Assembly: GCA_017559185.1 (NCBI GenBank)
Contig: JAFYSU010000026.1
Location: 1 to 44,275, forward strand
Direction of reading: 5' to 3'
Origin: Oscillospiraceae bacterium
GTDB lineage: Bacteria; Bacillota; Clostridia; Oscillospirales; Ruminococcaceae
Length of the DNA stretch: 44,275 nt
Each line of letters opens with the position of its first letter. Positions within the stretch are counted from its first letter, which is position 1. A program made the translations under genes and the position numbers. Below the pieces are notes generated by a model, which saw nothing but the letters and a program-made list of their open reading frames with translations, was not told the origin of the DNA and did not search any database. Positions 24,264 through 31,218 of the stretch are shown here, piece after piece.

Positions 24264-25529
24264 TCAGTATTTTCCTTGAGGATTATAAAGAATATAGTCT
24301 TCAGCACCTGCGGCGTTAAGTCCGGAAATTTGGTCGTCAATTTCGGTTTGTGTATATTCAAGGAAATAAACACCCGAAAAATCAAGCGAGGTATATGCCT
24401 GAAGTATGAACAGGTGGTCGGCAGTTGGCGAAAGGTGAGGGTTAACCATTGATGCTACTGTCTGAACGGTTTTCTTTGGTGCAATTACAGGAGTTTCCAT
24501 TCTTGTTGTGGTGTTTCCTTCTACAATATCAAAGGAAGTACCAAACGAAGCAGGCATAGCATTTACAGCAGCACCGTTGTTAAGGTGTGCCCAACGGTCT
24601 TCGCCCAAGTGAGTTGTTTCGGAATTAAGAAGGTGTGTGCCTTCGGCATAAACATAAAGTTTTGTGTTAACCTTCTCAAGGTCGCTGCGCAGTTTGGAGG
24701 TGAATTCCTGAAGAACTTGTGACTTTGTTTTGCTTGCAGCTTCGTCACCGTAGCCGCACAAGTCAAGAGCATAACCCTGTGGGAACTGAACACCATACAG
24801 CACAATACCATCAAAGCCCAGGGAAGCAACCTCAACGCAAAGCGTGGAAATGTAATCCCTGGCATCGGCAGAGTATGGATTAAGCCATGATTTACCACCG
24901 TTTTGCTGGGAATCGTCAAGCCATGCCCATTCGGTATTTTGGTAATGTACAGCCATTTCCAAATTGTTAATTGAAGCGATAGGGTCGCGGAAGGCGTACA
25001 TTTTTGCCATTGGAACAAGTCCTTTTTCGCGTATGAGCGAAGCTGTTTTTTGTGCATCCAAAGGATTTGCCACAATCAGCTGCGACGATACTGCAACCTG
25101 ACTCATGCTGCGGTACAGCAGCATACCCTGTTCGGTTTTCATATCAACCAGTACATGTGTAAAGCCTTTTGCCTTTAAGTCATCCAAAGCAGCCGAAAAA
25201 GCATCTTCTTTAAAAACTATGCTGTAAGGCAGGTATGCACCGCGTATATGTGGGGCTTCCTGCAAAACTTCGGCAGCAGGCGGAGTTTCAGGTGATGGTT
25301 CAGGTTCGGAGGGCTGCTCCGAAGGGATTGCTTCAACCTGTTCGGGCTGTGCAGGTTCGGAACCGTTGCCGGTTATTAAATTGTAAACTGGAGTGTACAA
25401 CGCCCAGCCCACAGAAAATAAAAGTACGGCGGCTGCAATAATAATTATTACACGCAGTGGGTCTAATCCCAGTAAGGAACGGGAATATATTTTTTTGTGG
25501 CGTTTTATTTTGCCGAGTGATCGTCTCAT
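24264..25529 (-). CDS. Membrane-anchored DUF4015 putative glycoside hydrolase
   Basis: Protein of 421 residues. A basic N-terminus and one membrane helix (about 26-45) anchor it. A Pro/Glu-rich linker (about 55-92) leads to an extracytoplasmic TIM-barrel domain that starts at IRGAYLPYSI and contains the VDMKTEQG strand and a LGFDGIVLYGVQFP strand, as in the DUF4015/GH-like family. Catalytic function is unproven for the family; carbohydrate or cell-wall binding or hydrolysis is the usual guess. It starts only 33 bases after the RnfA-like gene ends, on the same strand and without a terminator between them, so it is probably the last gene of the Rnf-like operon. GGGAGC lies about 13 bases before the ATG. 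Confidence 0.82.
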   Translation of the reverse strand: MRRSLGKIKRHKKIYSRSLLGLDPLRVIIIIAAAVLLFSVGWALYTPVYNLITGNGSEPAQPEQVEAIPSEQPSEPEPSPETPPAAEVLQEAPHIRGAYLPYSIVFKEDAFSAALDDLKAKGFTHVLVDMKTEQGMLLYRSMSQVAVSSQLIVANPLDAQKTASLIREKGLVPMAKMYAFRDPIASINNLEMAVHYQNTEWAWLDDSQQNGGKSWLNPYSADARDYISTLCVEVASLGFDGIVLYGVQFPQGYALDLCGYGDEAASKTKSQVLQEFTSKLRSDLEKVNTKLYVYAEGTHLLNSETTHLGEDRWAHLNNGAAVNAMPASFGTSFDIVEGNTTTRMETPVIAPKKTVQTVASMVNPHLSPTADHLFILQAYTSLDFSGVYFLEYTQTEIDDQISGLNAAGAEDYILYNPQGKY

Positions 25530-25562
25530 ATTACAAACAAGCTCCCTGCTATTTTAAAATAC

Positions 25563-26138
25563 TTAAACGGGAAGCTGATGACCCAGCAGACCGTAAAGTG
25601 CTAAAGATATCAAACCAATGTATACAAGCAATATTGGAAAACCGCGAAATGCTTTTGGAGAATCACAGTAAGCCAAGCGAATTGTACCAAGGTATACAAG
25701 CAGCATGGCACCCATGTATCCAACAGCAGCTGCTGCTGCATAAAGCAGAGTTTGAAGTAAATTATAATGCTCCTTAAAACATATCAGCATGGTAGAAAGT
25801 ACAATTGCATTTACGCACACGGCAGGCGGAAGAGTAAGGTTGAGCTTGTAGCGAACATTAGCAATAAACAGGAGAATATACCCGATGTATGCAACTGCAA
25901 GGAATATTACGCTGTGAAGCAGACTTGCAAGCCCTGAATGCGGCAAAAAGTAAGCAATAGGGAAGCTGATAAAGGCAGCAAAAACATTCATGTATACCAA
26001 GGATGTTCCAAGCTTGATTATGTTTTTGGGGGATTTAATAAAATCCTGAAGTCTGCCTGTGTCCAGTGCACGCGCAAAGAAAACATTTTCCGCAGTCAAT
26101 ACCGACAAGGTAAACAGAATATATTGAAAAAATGACAT
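25563..26138 (-). CDS. rnfA: RnfA-like membrane subunit lacking the iron-sulfur cysteines
   Basis: Protein of 191 residues, the normal RnfA length, with six predicted membrane helices. The C-terminal stretch (FLQ-type LLQTLLYAAAAAVGY, then KAFRGFPILLVYIGLISLAL) follows RsxA/RnfA closely. In canonical RnfA, cysteines in GLCPF and TNCAVLG hold half of an intramembrane [2Fe-2S] cluster with RnfE. Here those segments read ALDTGRLQD (about 24-32) and VCVNAIVLS (107-115), so both ligand positions are lost; Cys108 is three residues away from the second. GGAGG five bases before the ATG supports the start. It belongs to the C-D-E-A operon and precedes a DUF4015 gene. A standard Rnf role is unlikely. 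Confidence 0.85.
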   Translation of the reverse strand: MSFFQYILFTLSVLTAENVFFARALDTGRLQDFIKSPKNIIKLGTSLVYMNVFAAFISFPIAYFLPHSGLASLLHSVIFLAVAYIGYILLFIANVRYKLNLTLPPAVCVNAIVLSTMLICFKEHYNLLQTLLYAAAAAVGYMGAMLLVYLGTIRLAYCDSPKAFRGFPILLVYIGLISLALYGLLGHQLPV

Positions 26139-26198
26139 AAAAGCCTCCGTTATAAGTATCTGACCGAAACTGTCGTTCTATTCAAAACGGTTGAAGTG

Positions 26199-26888
26199 CT
26201 ATTGTAAAGAACGCGCAGCATCAAGCACACGCTTTTCTTCTTTTCGGTTGATTTCGATATGAATGAGCAGGCGGTACATCTGGCGGTTAAGGGTGCGGAT
26301 AAAAGCCATCATAAATCCAAGCATTATAAAACCGGCGAACGGAAAAGCAAGTCCCGAAAGCTTAAACGAACCGGCAAGAACAGGAACACCCCACAGTGTT
26401 CCACTGCCCAAAAGCTCGCGGATAAATGCAAGGCATAGCATAACCAGTGAAAAACCAAGCCAATTCATAAGTGCATACTTAGCGGCTTTTTGGGGAGTCA
26501 TTTTGGCACAAGGACGCACGCTGTAAATCAGCAGTGAGTTAACAGCAAGTATTTGCAGATAAAATCCAAGATTATCGCCCAAATTTGCCGAAAGAGGTGT
26601 AACCAGCAATGTTATGGGAATAAGAAGAATTGCTGCTGCGGAAGGATATGCAATAAAATGCAGTGCAGCAGGTATTTTTTTATTGAGCGCAGAAGCAAGC
26701 ATCATTGTAGGAACGAAAGAAAGCAGCATTGCAATACAGATTATAGCTGCATTCTGCAGTGTATTTGAACAAACAACAGCAAAGGGAAGCGCAAGACCAA
26801 GCCCTACAACAGGGTTTTTGTAAAATATCCCTTTGAATTTTTTACGGGCTTTAGCGTATGGCCTTACCAAATGTAAATTTAAATTCAC
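26199..26888 (-). CDS. rnfE: RnfE-like membrane subunit lacking the iron-sulfur cysteines
   Basis: Integral membrane protein of 229 residues in the RnfA/RnfE/NqrD/NqrE family. Family features include the YKNPVVGLGLALPFAVV start and FIRELLGSGTLWG, which matches the REIIGNGTLF of RsxE. In canonical RnfE the segments GLCPLLAV and VTNCIVVG carry cluster cysteines; here they read GLALPFAV (Ala33) and AVNSLLIY (Ser118). Other cysteines (40, 51, 127) exist, but not at those positions. The start is GTG at 26888, six bases after GGAGGG, and it overlaps the end of the RnfD-like gene by 38 bases. The long charged C-terminal tail is cytosolic. Confidence 0.85.
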   Translation of the reverse strand: MNLNLHLVRPYAKARKKFKGIFYKNPVVGLGLALPFAVVCSNTLQNAAIICIAMLLSFVPTMMLASALNKKIPAALHFIAYPSAAAILLIPITLLVTPLSANLGDNLGFYLQILAVNSLLIYSVRPCAKMTPQKAAKYALMNWLGFSLVMLCLAFIRELLGSGTLWGVPVLAGSFKLSGLAFPFAGFIMLGFMMAFIRTLNRQMYRLLIHIEINRKEEKRVLDAARSLQ

Positions 26889-27858
26889 GCAGTTCCCTCC
26901 GTTTCATTGTGTAAATTTTTTCGCTGAAAATATCAAACAGCAGGCACATGGAATTAACAAGAAGAATTGCAAAGCACGCACCCTGTGGGAAAGAGCCGAA
27001 ATAACGAGCAAGCATTGTAATAAAGCCTGCTGCAGCACCATACATAAGACGACCTATTTCGCGTTTGGGCGATGTTACAGGGTCATTAAGCATGAAAACC
27101 GCAGCAAACATGAGCGAGCCTGAAAACAGTTCAAAAAGCACCGATTGACCGCGGGAATAGCTTATTCTTGGGAATAAAAAAGCAAATACGGTACACACGG
27201 CAATAAACGCTGCCGGCTGGTGCCATCTTACAGTGCCGCGGCAAAGCAGGAATATAAGACAGGCAGTAATAACTAAAATATTAGTAGCACCCATTGGACC
27301 CGGAACATTGCCGAATATTACTTCGGAAAATGTGTATGGGGGAATACCGCCCAGTTTGAGCATTGACGATGGGTTGGAAACCAAGCGCACACTTTCGTCA
27401 ATAATAAGCGGAAGTGAATGCATTGGCTGCGGATAGGAAAACATCTGCGGGCCCCAGCAAACTACACCGAATGCAATTCCGGCAGCTGCGGGGTTAAACA
27501 GGTTTTCACCGGTTCTGCCAAACGGTGCCTTTGCAACAAGAATTGCAAACATGCATATTATGATAACTGCACTGAATGGTATGGAAGCGGGAAGCATAAG
27601 GGATATTATCATACCCGTTACAATCGGAGACCAATCGCGCAGGCTTATTTCATCCTTTTTGCCCATAAGTGTCATGTAAAGCATCTGCGAAAGGCAGCAT
27701 GCAACAACTGCGGTAAGCCCGATAAGCAGACTGCGGATACCGTAATAGTAAAAAGCCATGAAATAAAGGCATACAGTTGTTATAAGCACATCGCCCATAA
27801 TGGAGCAGTTACTGTCGGTATGGAAAATGTGAGGGGGCTGCTGTGGTTTGAATTTCAC
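26851..27858 (-). CDS. rnfD: RnfD-like membrane subunit lacking the flavinylation threonine
   Basis: Protein of 335 residues with nine or ten membrane helices, family RnfD/NqrB. Clear landmarks are APFGRTGENLFNPAAAG, FMLNDPVTSP, GRLMYGAAAGF and GSFPQGACFAILLVN, all close to RnfD. In RnfD a Thr in an S/G-x-ATP-L motif carries covalent FMN attached by ApbE. Aligning by the neighbouring IDES and GNVPG landmarks puts SNPSS (161-165) there, with Asn162 in place of Thr. The start is GTG at 27858 with AAAGGAGT upstream. It lies 53 bases after the RnfC-like gene. No rnfG follows, which is where one normally lies between rnfD and rnfE. Confidence 0.87.
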   Translation of the reverse strand: MKFKPQQPPHIFHTDSNCSIMGDVLITTVCLYFMAFYYYGIRSLLIGLTAVVACCLSQMLYMTLMGKKDEISLRDWSPIVTGMIISLMLPASIPFSAVIIICMFAILVAKAPFGRTGENLFNPAAAGIAFGVVCWGPQMFSYPQPMHSLPLIIDESVRLVSNPSSMLKLGGIPPYTFSEVIFGNVPGPMGATNILVITACLIFLLCRGTVRWHQPAAFIAVCTVFAFLFPRISYSRGQSVLFELFSGSLMFAAVFMLNDPVTSPKREIGRLMYGAAAGFITMLARYFGSFPQGACFAILLVNSMCLLFDIFSEKIYTMKRRELREFKFTFGKAIR

Positions 27859-27911
27859 AATTACACTCCTTTTCTTCCGTGCTGCGCTGCACGAAGATAA
27901 TCAAAAGTGCT

Positions 27912-28946
27912 TTAGTCGTTTTCGTTGGACTCAAAGCGTTCTGTTAATGCATAAATAGTATTTGAAAGGTCAAGCTTTGCGGGACATACATAGCTGCAGG
28001 TTCCGCAGCCAATGCATTTGTAGTAATCCATCATTTTCAAATGATTGTAGAAATTGCGTTTTGCGGCTTTGTAAATATGCATTGGGCTAAGGTTTACGGG
28101 ACAGCACTCAACACAGCGGCCGCAGCCTATGCATATTGTCGGAACATTTTTGTTGTCATGCTTCATTACAATAATTGCACGGGTAGTGGTGGTGACTTTG
28201 GTGGTTTCTGTGTCGATAACGCTGGTGCCGGTCATAGGACCGCCAACAATAACCTTTTGCGGAATATCAATAAGACCGCAGCGTTCCATTATGGAATCAA
28301 CGCTCATGCCTTTGGAAACTTCAAGATTACGCGGATTTGCTATGCAGTCACCCGAAACGGTTACAAAGCAGGTGGTTTGCTTGCGTCCTTGGGTAACGGC
28401 ACGATACAAGTGTATAAGTGCACATGCACCTATTACAAGGTCATCGCTGCGTATGTTCAAAAGAGCACCGTGTTCAATTGGGTATCTGCCGCCTACGCCT
28501 TCAACGGGAATATCGTTTATAATCTTCGGAATGTTGATGTTAAGGTCGTTAAGGTTCTTGTAAACGAATATTACGGTTTCGGAATTATTAAAGACCTTTG
28601 CAAGCAGCTTTAAGCCGCCTGTTGCTTCATCAGCTAAGTGAAACATGGGTGCCATCTGGCTTGAAACATAAGGTTCATCGTCCATGGCATCCATTACTAT
28701 TCGCGAGAATTTCCCTTTTGCTTTAATCAGCTTTTTGTACAACGCTCTGCCGTCGCGTTCGTCAACTATTTCTGCTGTGCGGGCAATCTCGATTATTTCG
28801 TCAGCGGTAAGCTCGTCAACATTTTCGGGAGCTTTAAAAAAGGATTCCGAAACAATTTTATTGTTTACAAAAGTAAGAATATCGCGTGAAAACGCAGGTT
28901 CTTTATTTTGCACAAGGTAAACACCTTGGGAATGTCGTTCAAACAT
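27912..28946 (-). CDS. rnfC: Short RnfC-like iron-sulfur subunit lacking the FMN/NADH loop
   Basis: Protein of 344 residues, about 100 shorter than usual RnfC because the N-terminal barrel-sandwich domain (GG-HPPE-K) is missing. The SLBB/soluble-ligand part is present (VTVSGDCIANPRN, GGPMTGTS). Two ferredoxin motifs are intact: Cys272, 275, 278, 282 and Cys311, 314, 317, 321. Where RnfC has the glycine-rich GLGGAGFPT loop for FMN and NADH, this protein has IVDERDGRALYKKL (about 60-73), and the AECEPY motif reads AMDDEPY. It may therefore pass electrons through two [4Fe-4S] clusters without binding NADH in the usual way. AGGAGG lies about 12 bases before the ATG. It is the first gene of the operon and divergent from mecA. 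Confidence 0.87.
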   Translation of the reverse strand: MFERHSQGVYLVQNKEPAFSRDILTFVNNKIVSESFFKAPENVDELTADEIIEIARTAEIVDERDGRALYKKLIKAKGKFSRIVMDAMDDEPYVSSQMAPMFHLADEATGGLKLLAKVFNNSETVIFVYKNLNDLNINIPKIINDIPVEGVGGRYPIEHGALLNIRSDDLVIGACALIHLYRAVTQGRKQTTCFVTVSGDCIANPRNLEVSKGMSVDSIMERCGLIDIPQKVIVGGPMTGTSVIDTETTKVTTTTRAIIVMKHDNKNVPTICIGCGRCVECCPVNLSPMHIYKAAKRNFYNHLKMMDYYKCIGCGTCSYVCPAKLDLSNTIYALTERFESNEND

Positions 28947-29008
28947 TGGGGTTATGGACCTCCTGCTTAAAATAGATGGCTTGAATAAATACCAAGGGGA
29001 GAATATGA

Positions 29009-29575
29009 ATGGACATACAAATTTTAACCGGCCGCAAGGTCAAAGTGACACTGACTCGTGAAGATATGAGCTCATTGAACATTACATACGACAGCCTTGA
29101 CGAGCTTACAGCACAAACAAGACTTGCCGTTTTAAAGATACTGGCCGAAGCAAAGCGAACAGCGTGTTTTCAGCCAAAGTACAATAAGCTTATAGTAGAG
29201 GCATTTCCCGAAGAAAGGGGAGGATGCACACTGTATATTACAGCGATTGATGATAATGACAGCGAACCAAAGGTGTCACCTGCGGGACCGGTTGTATTTC
29301 ATTTCGGTGATATGCAATTGCTTATAGAGGCGGCAAGCAAGCTGTTTAGTCAGTATTGCCACCGTATATACAAAAGCAGTCTTTATCGTATTGACAATGA
29401 CTACTTTTTGGTAATATATCCGCTTGACCAAGCAGAAAATATAACCATCGGGTTTCTTCAGGAATATGCCCAAAAAACGGGAGAGGGTGAAATTTACTGT
29501 GCCATGCTTTGTGAGCATGGCACACCGGTTATGGAAGAAAATGCCCTTGAGATGATAAGTAAATTTCTTTACTAA
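29009..29575 (+). CDS. mecA: MecA-family adaptor protein
   Basis: Protein of 188 residues matching the MecA/YpbH family. The N-terminal substrate-binding part begins MDIQILTGRKVKVTLTREDM, and the C-terminal alpha/beta domain (about 95-188, VFHFGDMQLLIEAASKLF onward) is the part that binds the ClpC N-domain in Bacillus. MecA adaptors deliver substrates such as ComK to ClpCP and help ClpC assemble. A Clp ATPase of ClpC type is encoded at the right end of this window. GGGGAG before the ATG supports the start. The gene ends four bases before the convergent rpe gene and is divergent from the Rnf-like operon. Confidence 0.82.
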   Translation: MDIQILTGRKVKVTLTREDMSSLNITYDSLDELTAQTRLAVLKILAEAKRTACFQPKYNKLIVEAFPEERGGCTLYITAIDDNDSEPKVSPAGPVVFHFGDMQLLIEAASKLFSQYCHRIYKSSLYRIDNDYFLVIYPLDQAENITIGFLQEYAQKTGEGEIYCAMLCEHGTPVMEENALEMISKFLY

Positions 29576-29579
29576 AAAA

Positions 29580-30236
29580 TTAAGCCAGATGCTTTTCGGC
29601 ACCGGTGCGAAGAAGTGTTACACCGTTGGAATAATCTTCCTGTTTGAACAGATAAGAGCCTGCAACAAAAACATTGGCTCCGGCTTCAGCGGCAATTTCA
29701 ACGGTTTTGTCGTCGATGCCGCCATCCACCTGAATATCAATTTCAGGAGCTTTTTCACGAATAGCGGAAACCTTGCTCATCATATCGCCCATGAAGGATT
29801 GTCCGCCGAAGCCCGGTTCAACGGTCATTACCAAAACCATGTCAACCTTGTCAAGGTAAGGCAGAACCTCTTCAACAGGAGTTTTAGGCTTAATGGAAAT
29901 GCCAGCCTTGCAGGCGCTCTCTTTAATAAGGCGGATACATTCGTCTGCGTTGCTTTCGCTTTCCAAATGGAAAACTATCATGTCGGCACCGGCTTTAACA
30001 AAATCGCCAATGTAGCGGTGTGGTTCGGATATCATAAGATGAACATCCAAAAACATGCCGGTTGCTTTGCGCAGGCACTTAACAACAGGTGCACCAAAGG
30101 TAATGTTTGGAACAAAATGTCCGTCCATAACATCAAGGTGAAGCCAATCGGCACCTGCAAGCTCCATGGCTTTGCTTTCTTCTGCCATTCGTGAAAAATC
30201 ACATGAGAGTACGGATGGTGCAATTTTTATTTTCAA
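29580..30236 (-). CDS. rpe: Ribulose-phosphate 3-epimerase
   Basis: TIM-barrel enzyme of 218 residues that interconverts ribulose 5-phosphate and xylulose 5-phosphate in the pentose phosphate pathway. Key residues are visible: APSVLSCDF, HLDVMDGHFVPNITFG (metal His and Asp), DVHLMI, MTVEPGFGGQSF and VDGGI. The start is most likely TTG at 30236 (MKIKIAPSVLS), nine bases after AAAGGA; an in-frame TTG at 30254 would add six residues, but it precedes that ribosome site. A TATAAT on the minus strand at 30283-30278 may be its -10 element. In many Firmicutes rpe sits with rsgA and thiN; here it is alone. Confidence 0.95.
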   Translation of the reverse strand: MKIKIAPSVLSCDFSRMAEESKAMELAGADWLHLDVMDGHFVPNITFGAPVVKCLRKATGMFLDVHLMISEPHRYIGDFVKAGADMIVFHLESESNADECIRLIKESACKAGISIKPKTPVEEVLPYLDKVDMVLVMTVEPGFGGQSFMGDMMSKVSAIREKAPEIDIQVDGGIDDKTVEIAAEAGANVFVAGSYLFKQEDYSNGVTLLRTGAEKHLA

Positions 30237-30429
30237 ACAAATCAGTCCTTTCAAACGATTTTTGTGTCATCACAAAAATTATAGGTACTGCGTTAGGCAA
30301 GCGGTAAAAAAACCATGCTTAACGGCGTACAAACCCAATTATACAAGTACTATTTTAGAACAGATAATAGCAAAGGTCAAGCAAAGTGGGGCACTGTTAA
30401 CAATTTACCTGCAAACTTTTTACTTTAAA

Positions 30430-30471
30430 CAAAAAAAACAAACAGGCAGAGCTGCAAAAGCTGCTCTGCCT
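30430..30471 (-). terminator. Minus-strand terminator after the structured element
   Basis: A stem of AGGCAGAGC (30444-30452) with GCTCTGCCT (30463-30471), extended by an inner AGC/GCT. On the minus strand it is followed by GTTTGTTTTTTTTG. No protein gene ends here, which suggests that the RNA-like element at 30482-30606 is the transcript it ends. Confidence 0.7.
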
Positions 30472-30481
30472 TTATAAAAAT

Positions 30482-30606
30482 TAGGCAAAATTTCTTTTTG
30501 TACACTGCAAAAAGAATAAGCAGGGGCTTTTCGCGGACAGTGGGGTCTGTCACCCTTGCTTTTTTTTGCCTACGGCTGTTAAAGCCGCCGCATCGCAAAA
30601 AACGAT
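30482..30606 (-). ncRNA. Candidate structured RNA between two terminators
   Basis: The gene-free stretch 30237-30751 contains a dense set of nested stems. The outer stem pairs TAGGCAAAA (30482-30490) with TTTTGCCTA (30564-30572). Inside lie a 9-bp hairpin (30492-30500 with 30508-30516) and a longer one (AGCAGGGG at 30519-30526 with CCCTTGCT at 30553-30560, capped by GACAG/CTGTC at 30536-30551). Next to it are two more small hairpins (30573-30587 and 30592-30606). On the minus strand it is bounded upstream by a terminator at 30645-30688 and downstream by one at 30430-30471. Strand is inferred; on the plus strand the inner hairpin ends in eight Ts and could itself be a terminator. It may instead be an interspersed repeat. 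No known RNA family was recognised. Confidence 0.4.
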
Positions 30607-30644
30607 ACAATCACATACTATGCACCGAAATATAAAAGTGTTTT

Positions 30645-30688
30645 TGCAAAAAATAAAAATCAGGCACTCATAATTTGAGTGCCTGATT
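30645..30688 (-). terminator. Minus-strand terminator after the 69-residue gene
   Basis: AATCAGGCACTCA (30658-30670) pairs with TGAGTGCCTGATT (30676-30688). On the minus strand it continues into TTTATTTTTTGC. Confidence 0.85.
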
Positions 30689-30751
30689 AAAGTTTGCATA
30701 AGTAAATTTTTGCAAAACAGCTTCAAGTTATATGACTTGATTTATCAAGAG

Positions 30752-30961
30752 TTAAGCTGTTTTAAAATAAGGACTGCCAGCCTGCAGGTTGCCTACAAAA
30801 ACGATACAGCTGTGATATTCAGGTGTGGAGTCCACAATTGTGCGACCAAGAACCAGAGCAGTTTTGGAACAGCTTGCACGGATTGTCTGCGCTTTACACA
30901 GATACCCCTGTTTGTCGAAGTACTTAATAATGTAGCTGGAGCATACGGAAGATTTAAACAT
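30752..30961 (-). CDS. Small 69-residue protein, paralogue of the product of 23960-24172
   Basis: No known family recognised. Aligned by hand with the 70-residue protein encoded at 23960, it has 27 identical residues, including the TAL-LG helix, P-Y--C-V and the GNL-G segment. It carries four cysteines (7, 22, 31, 52), of which only Cys52 is shared. It is soluble and probably alpha+beta. GAGAGGAGAG five bases before the ATG is a strong ribosome site. It has a consensus promoter at 31056-31084 with the same layout as its paralogue, an approximately 95-base leader and a terminator directly after. The function is unknown; strong signals suggest high or tightly controlled expression. Confidence 0.78.
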   Translation of the reverse strand: MFKSSVCSSYIIKYFDKQGYLCKAQTIRASCSKTALVLGRTIVDSTPEYHSCIVFVGNLQAGSPYFKTA

Positions 30962-31055
30962 ATGGACTCTCCTCTCTGATATAGATAAGCAATTTTTATT
31001 TTAAAGAAAATTATGTAAGGACTTTTTTACTTTAAAGACCTTTCTCTTTGTTAAT

Positions 31056-31084
31056 ATAATATCAAATGTTTTAACCGATGTCAA
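31056..31084 (-). promoter_or_regulatory. Promoter of the 69-residue gene, with upstream inverted repeat
   Basis: On the minus strand TTGACA (31084-31079) and TATTAT (31061-31056) are 17 bases apart. An inverted repeat AACAA-3 bases-TTGTT (31083-31095) touches the -35 element. The segment after the -10 (ATTAACAAAGAGAAAG) matches the start region of the paralogue's promoter: from the -10 onward 18 of 22 bases agree. Confidence 0.75.
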
Positions 31085-31169
31085 CAATTTTTGTTAAAAA
31101 TAAAACATAAACACTACCCAAAAGTTTAAGTTGCTCGTTGTAACAATTACATAAAATTGTTTTAAACTT

Positions 31170-31205
31170 GAAAAAGTCCCAAAAACTGACAGTTTTTGGG
31201 ACTTT
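31170..31205 (-). terminator. Minus-strand terminator after ychF
   Basis: A 16-bp perfect stem (31173-31188 with 31190-31205, AAAGTCCCAAAAACTG and complement), continuing on the minus strand into TTC and a short T run. Confidence 0.8.
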
Positions 31206-31218
31206 CGGGATTTAGTTG

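Noticed and set aside
30425..30610. A 61-codon minus-strand frame
   Set aside because: It overlaps the nested hairpins at 30482-30606 and a terminator and has no ribosome site. A structured RNA or repeat explains the sequence better.
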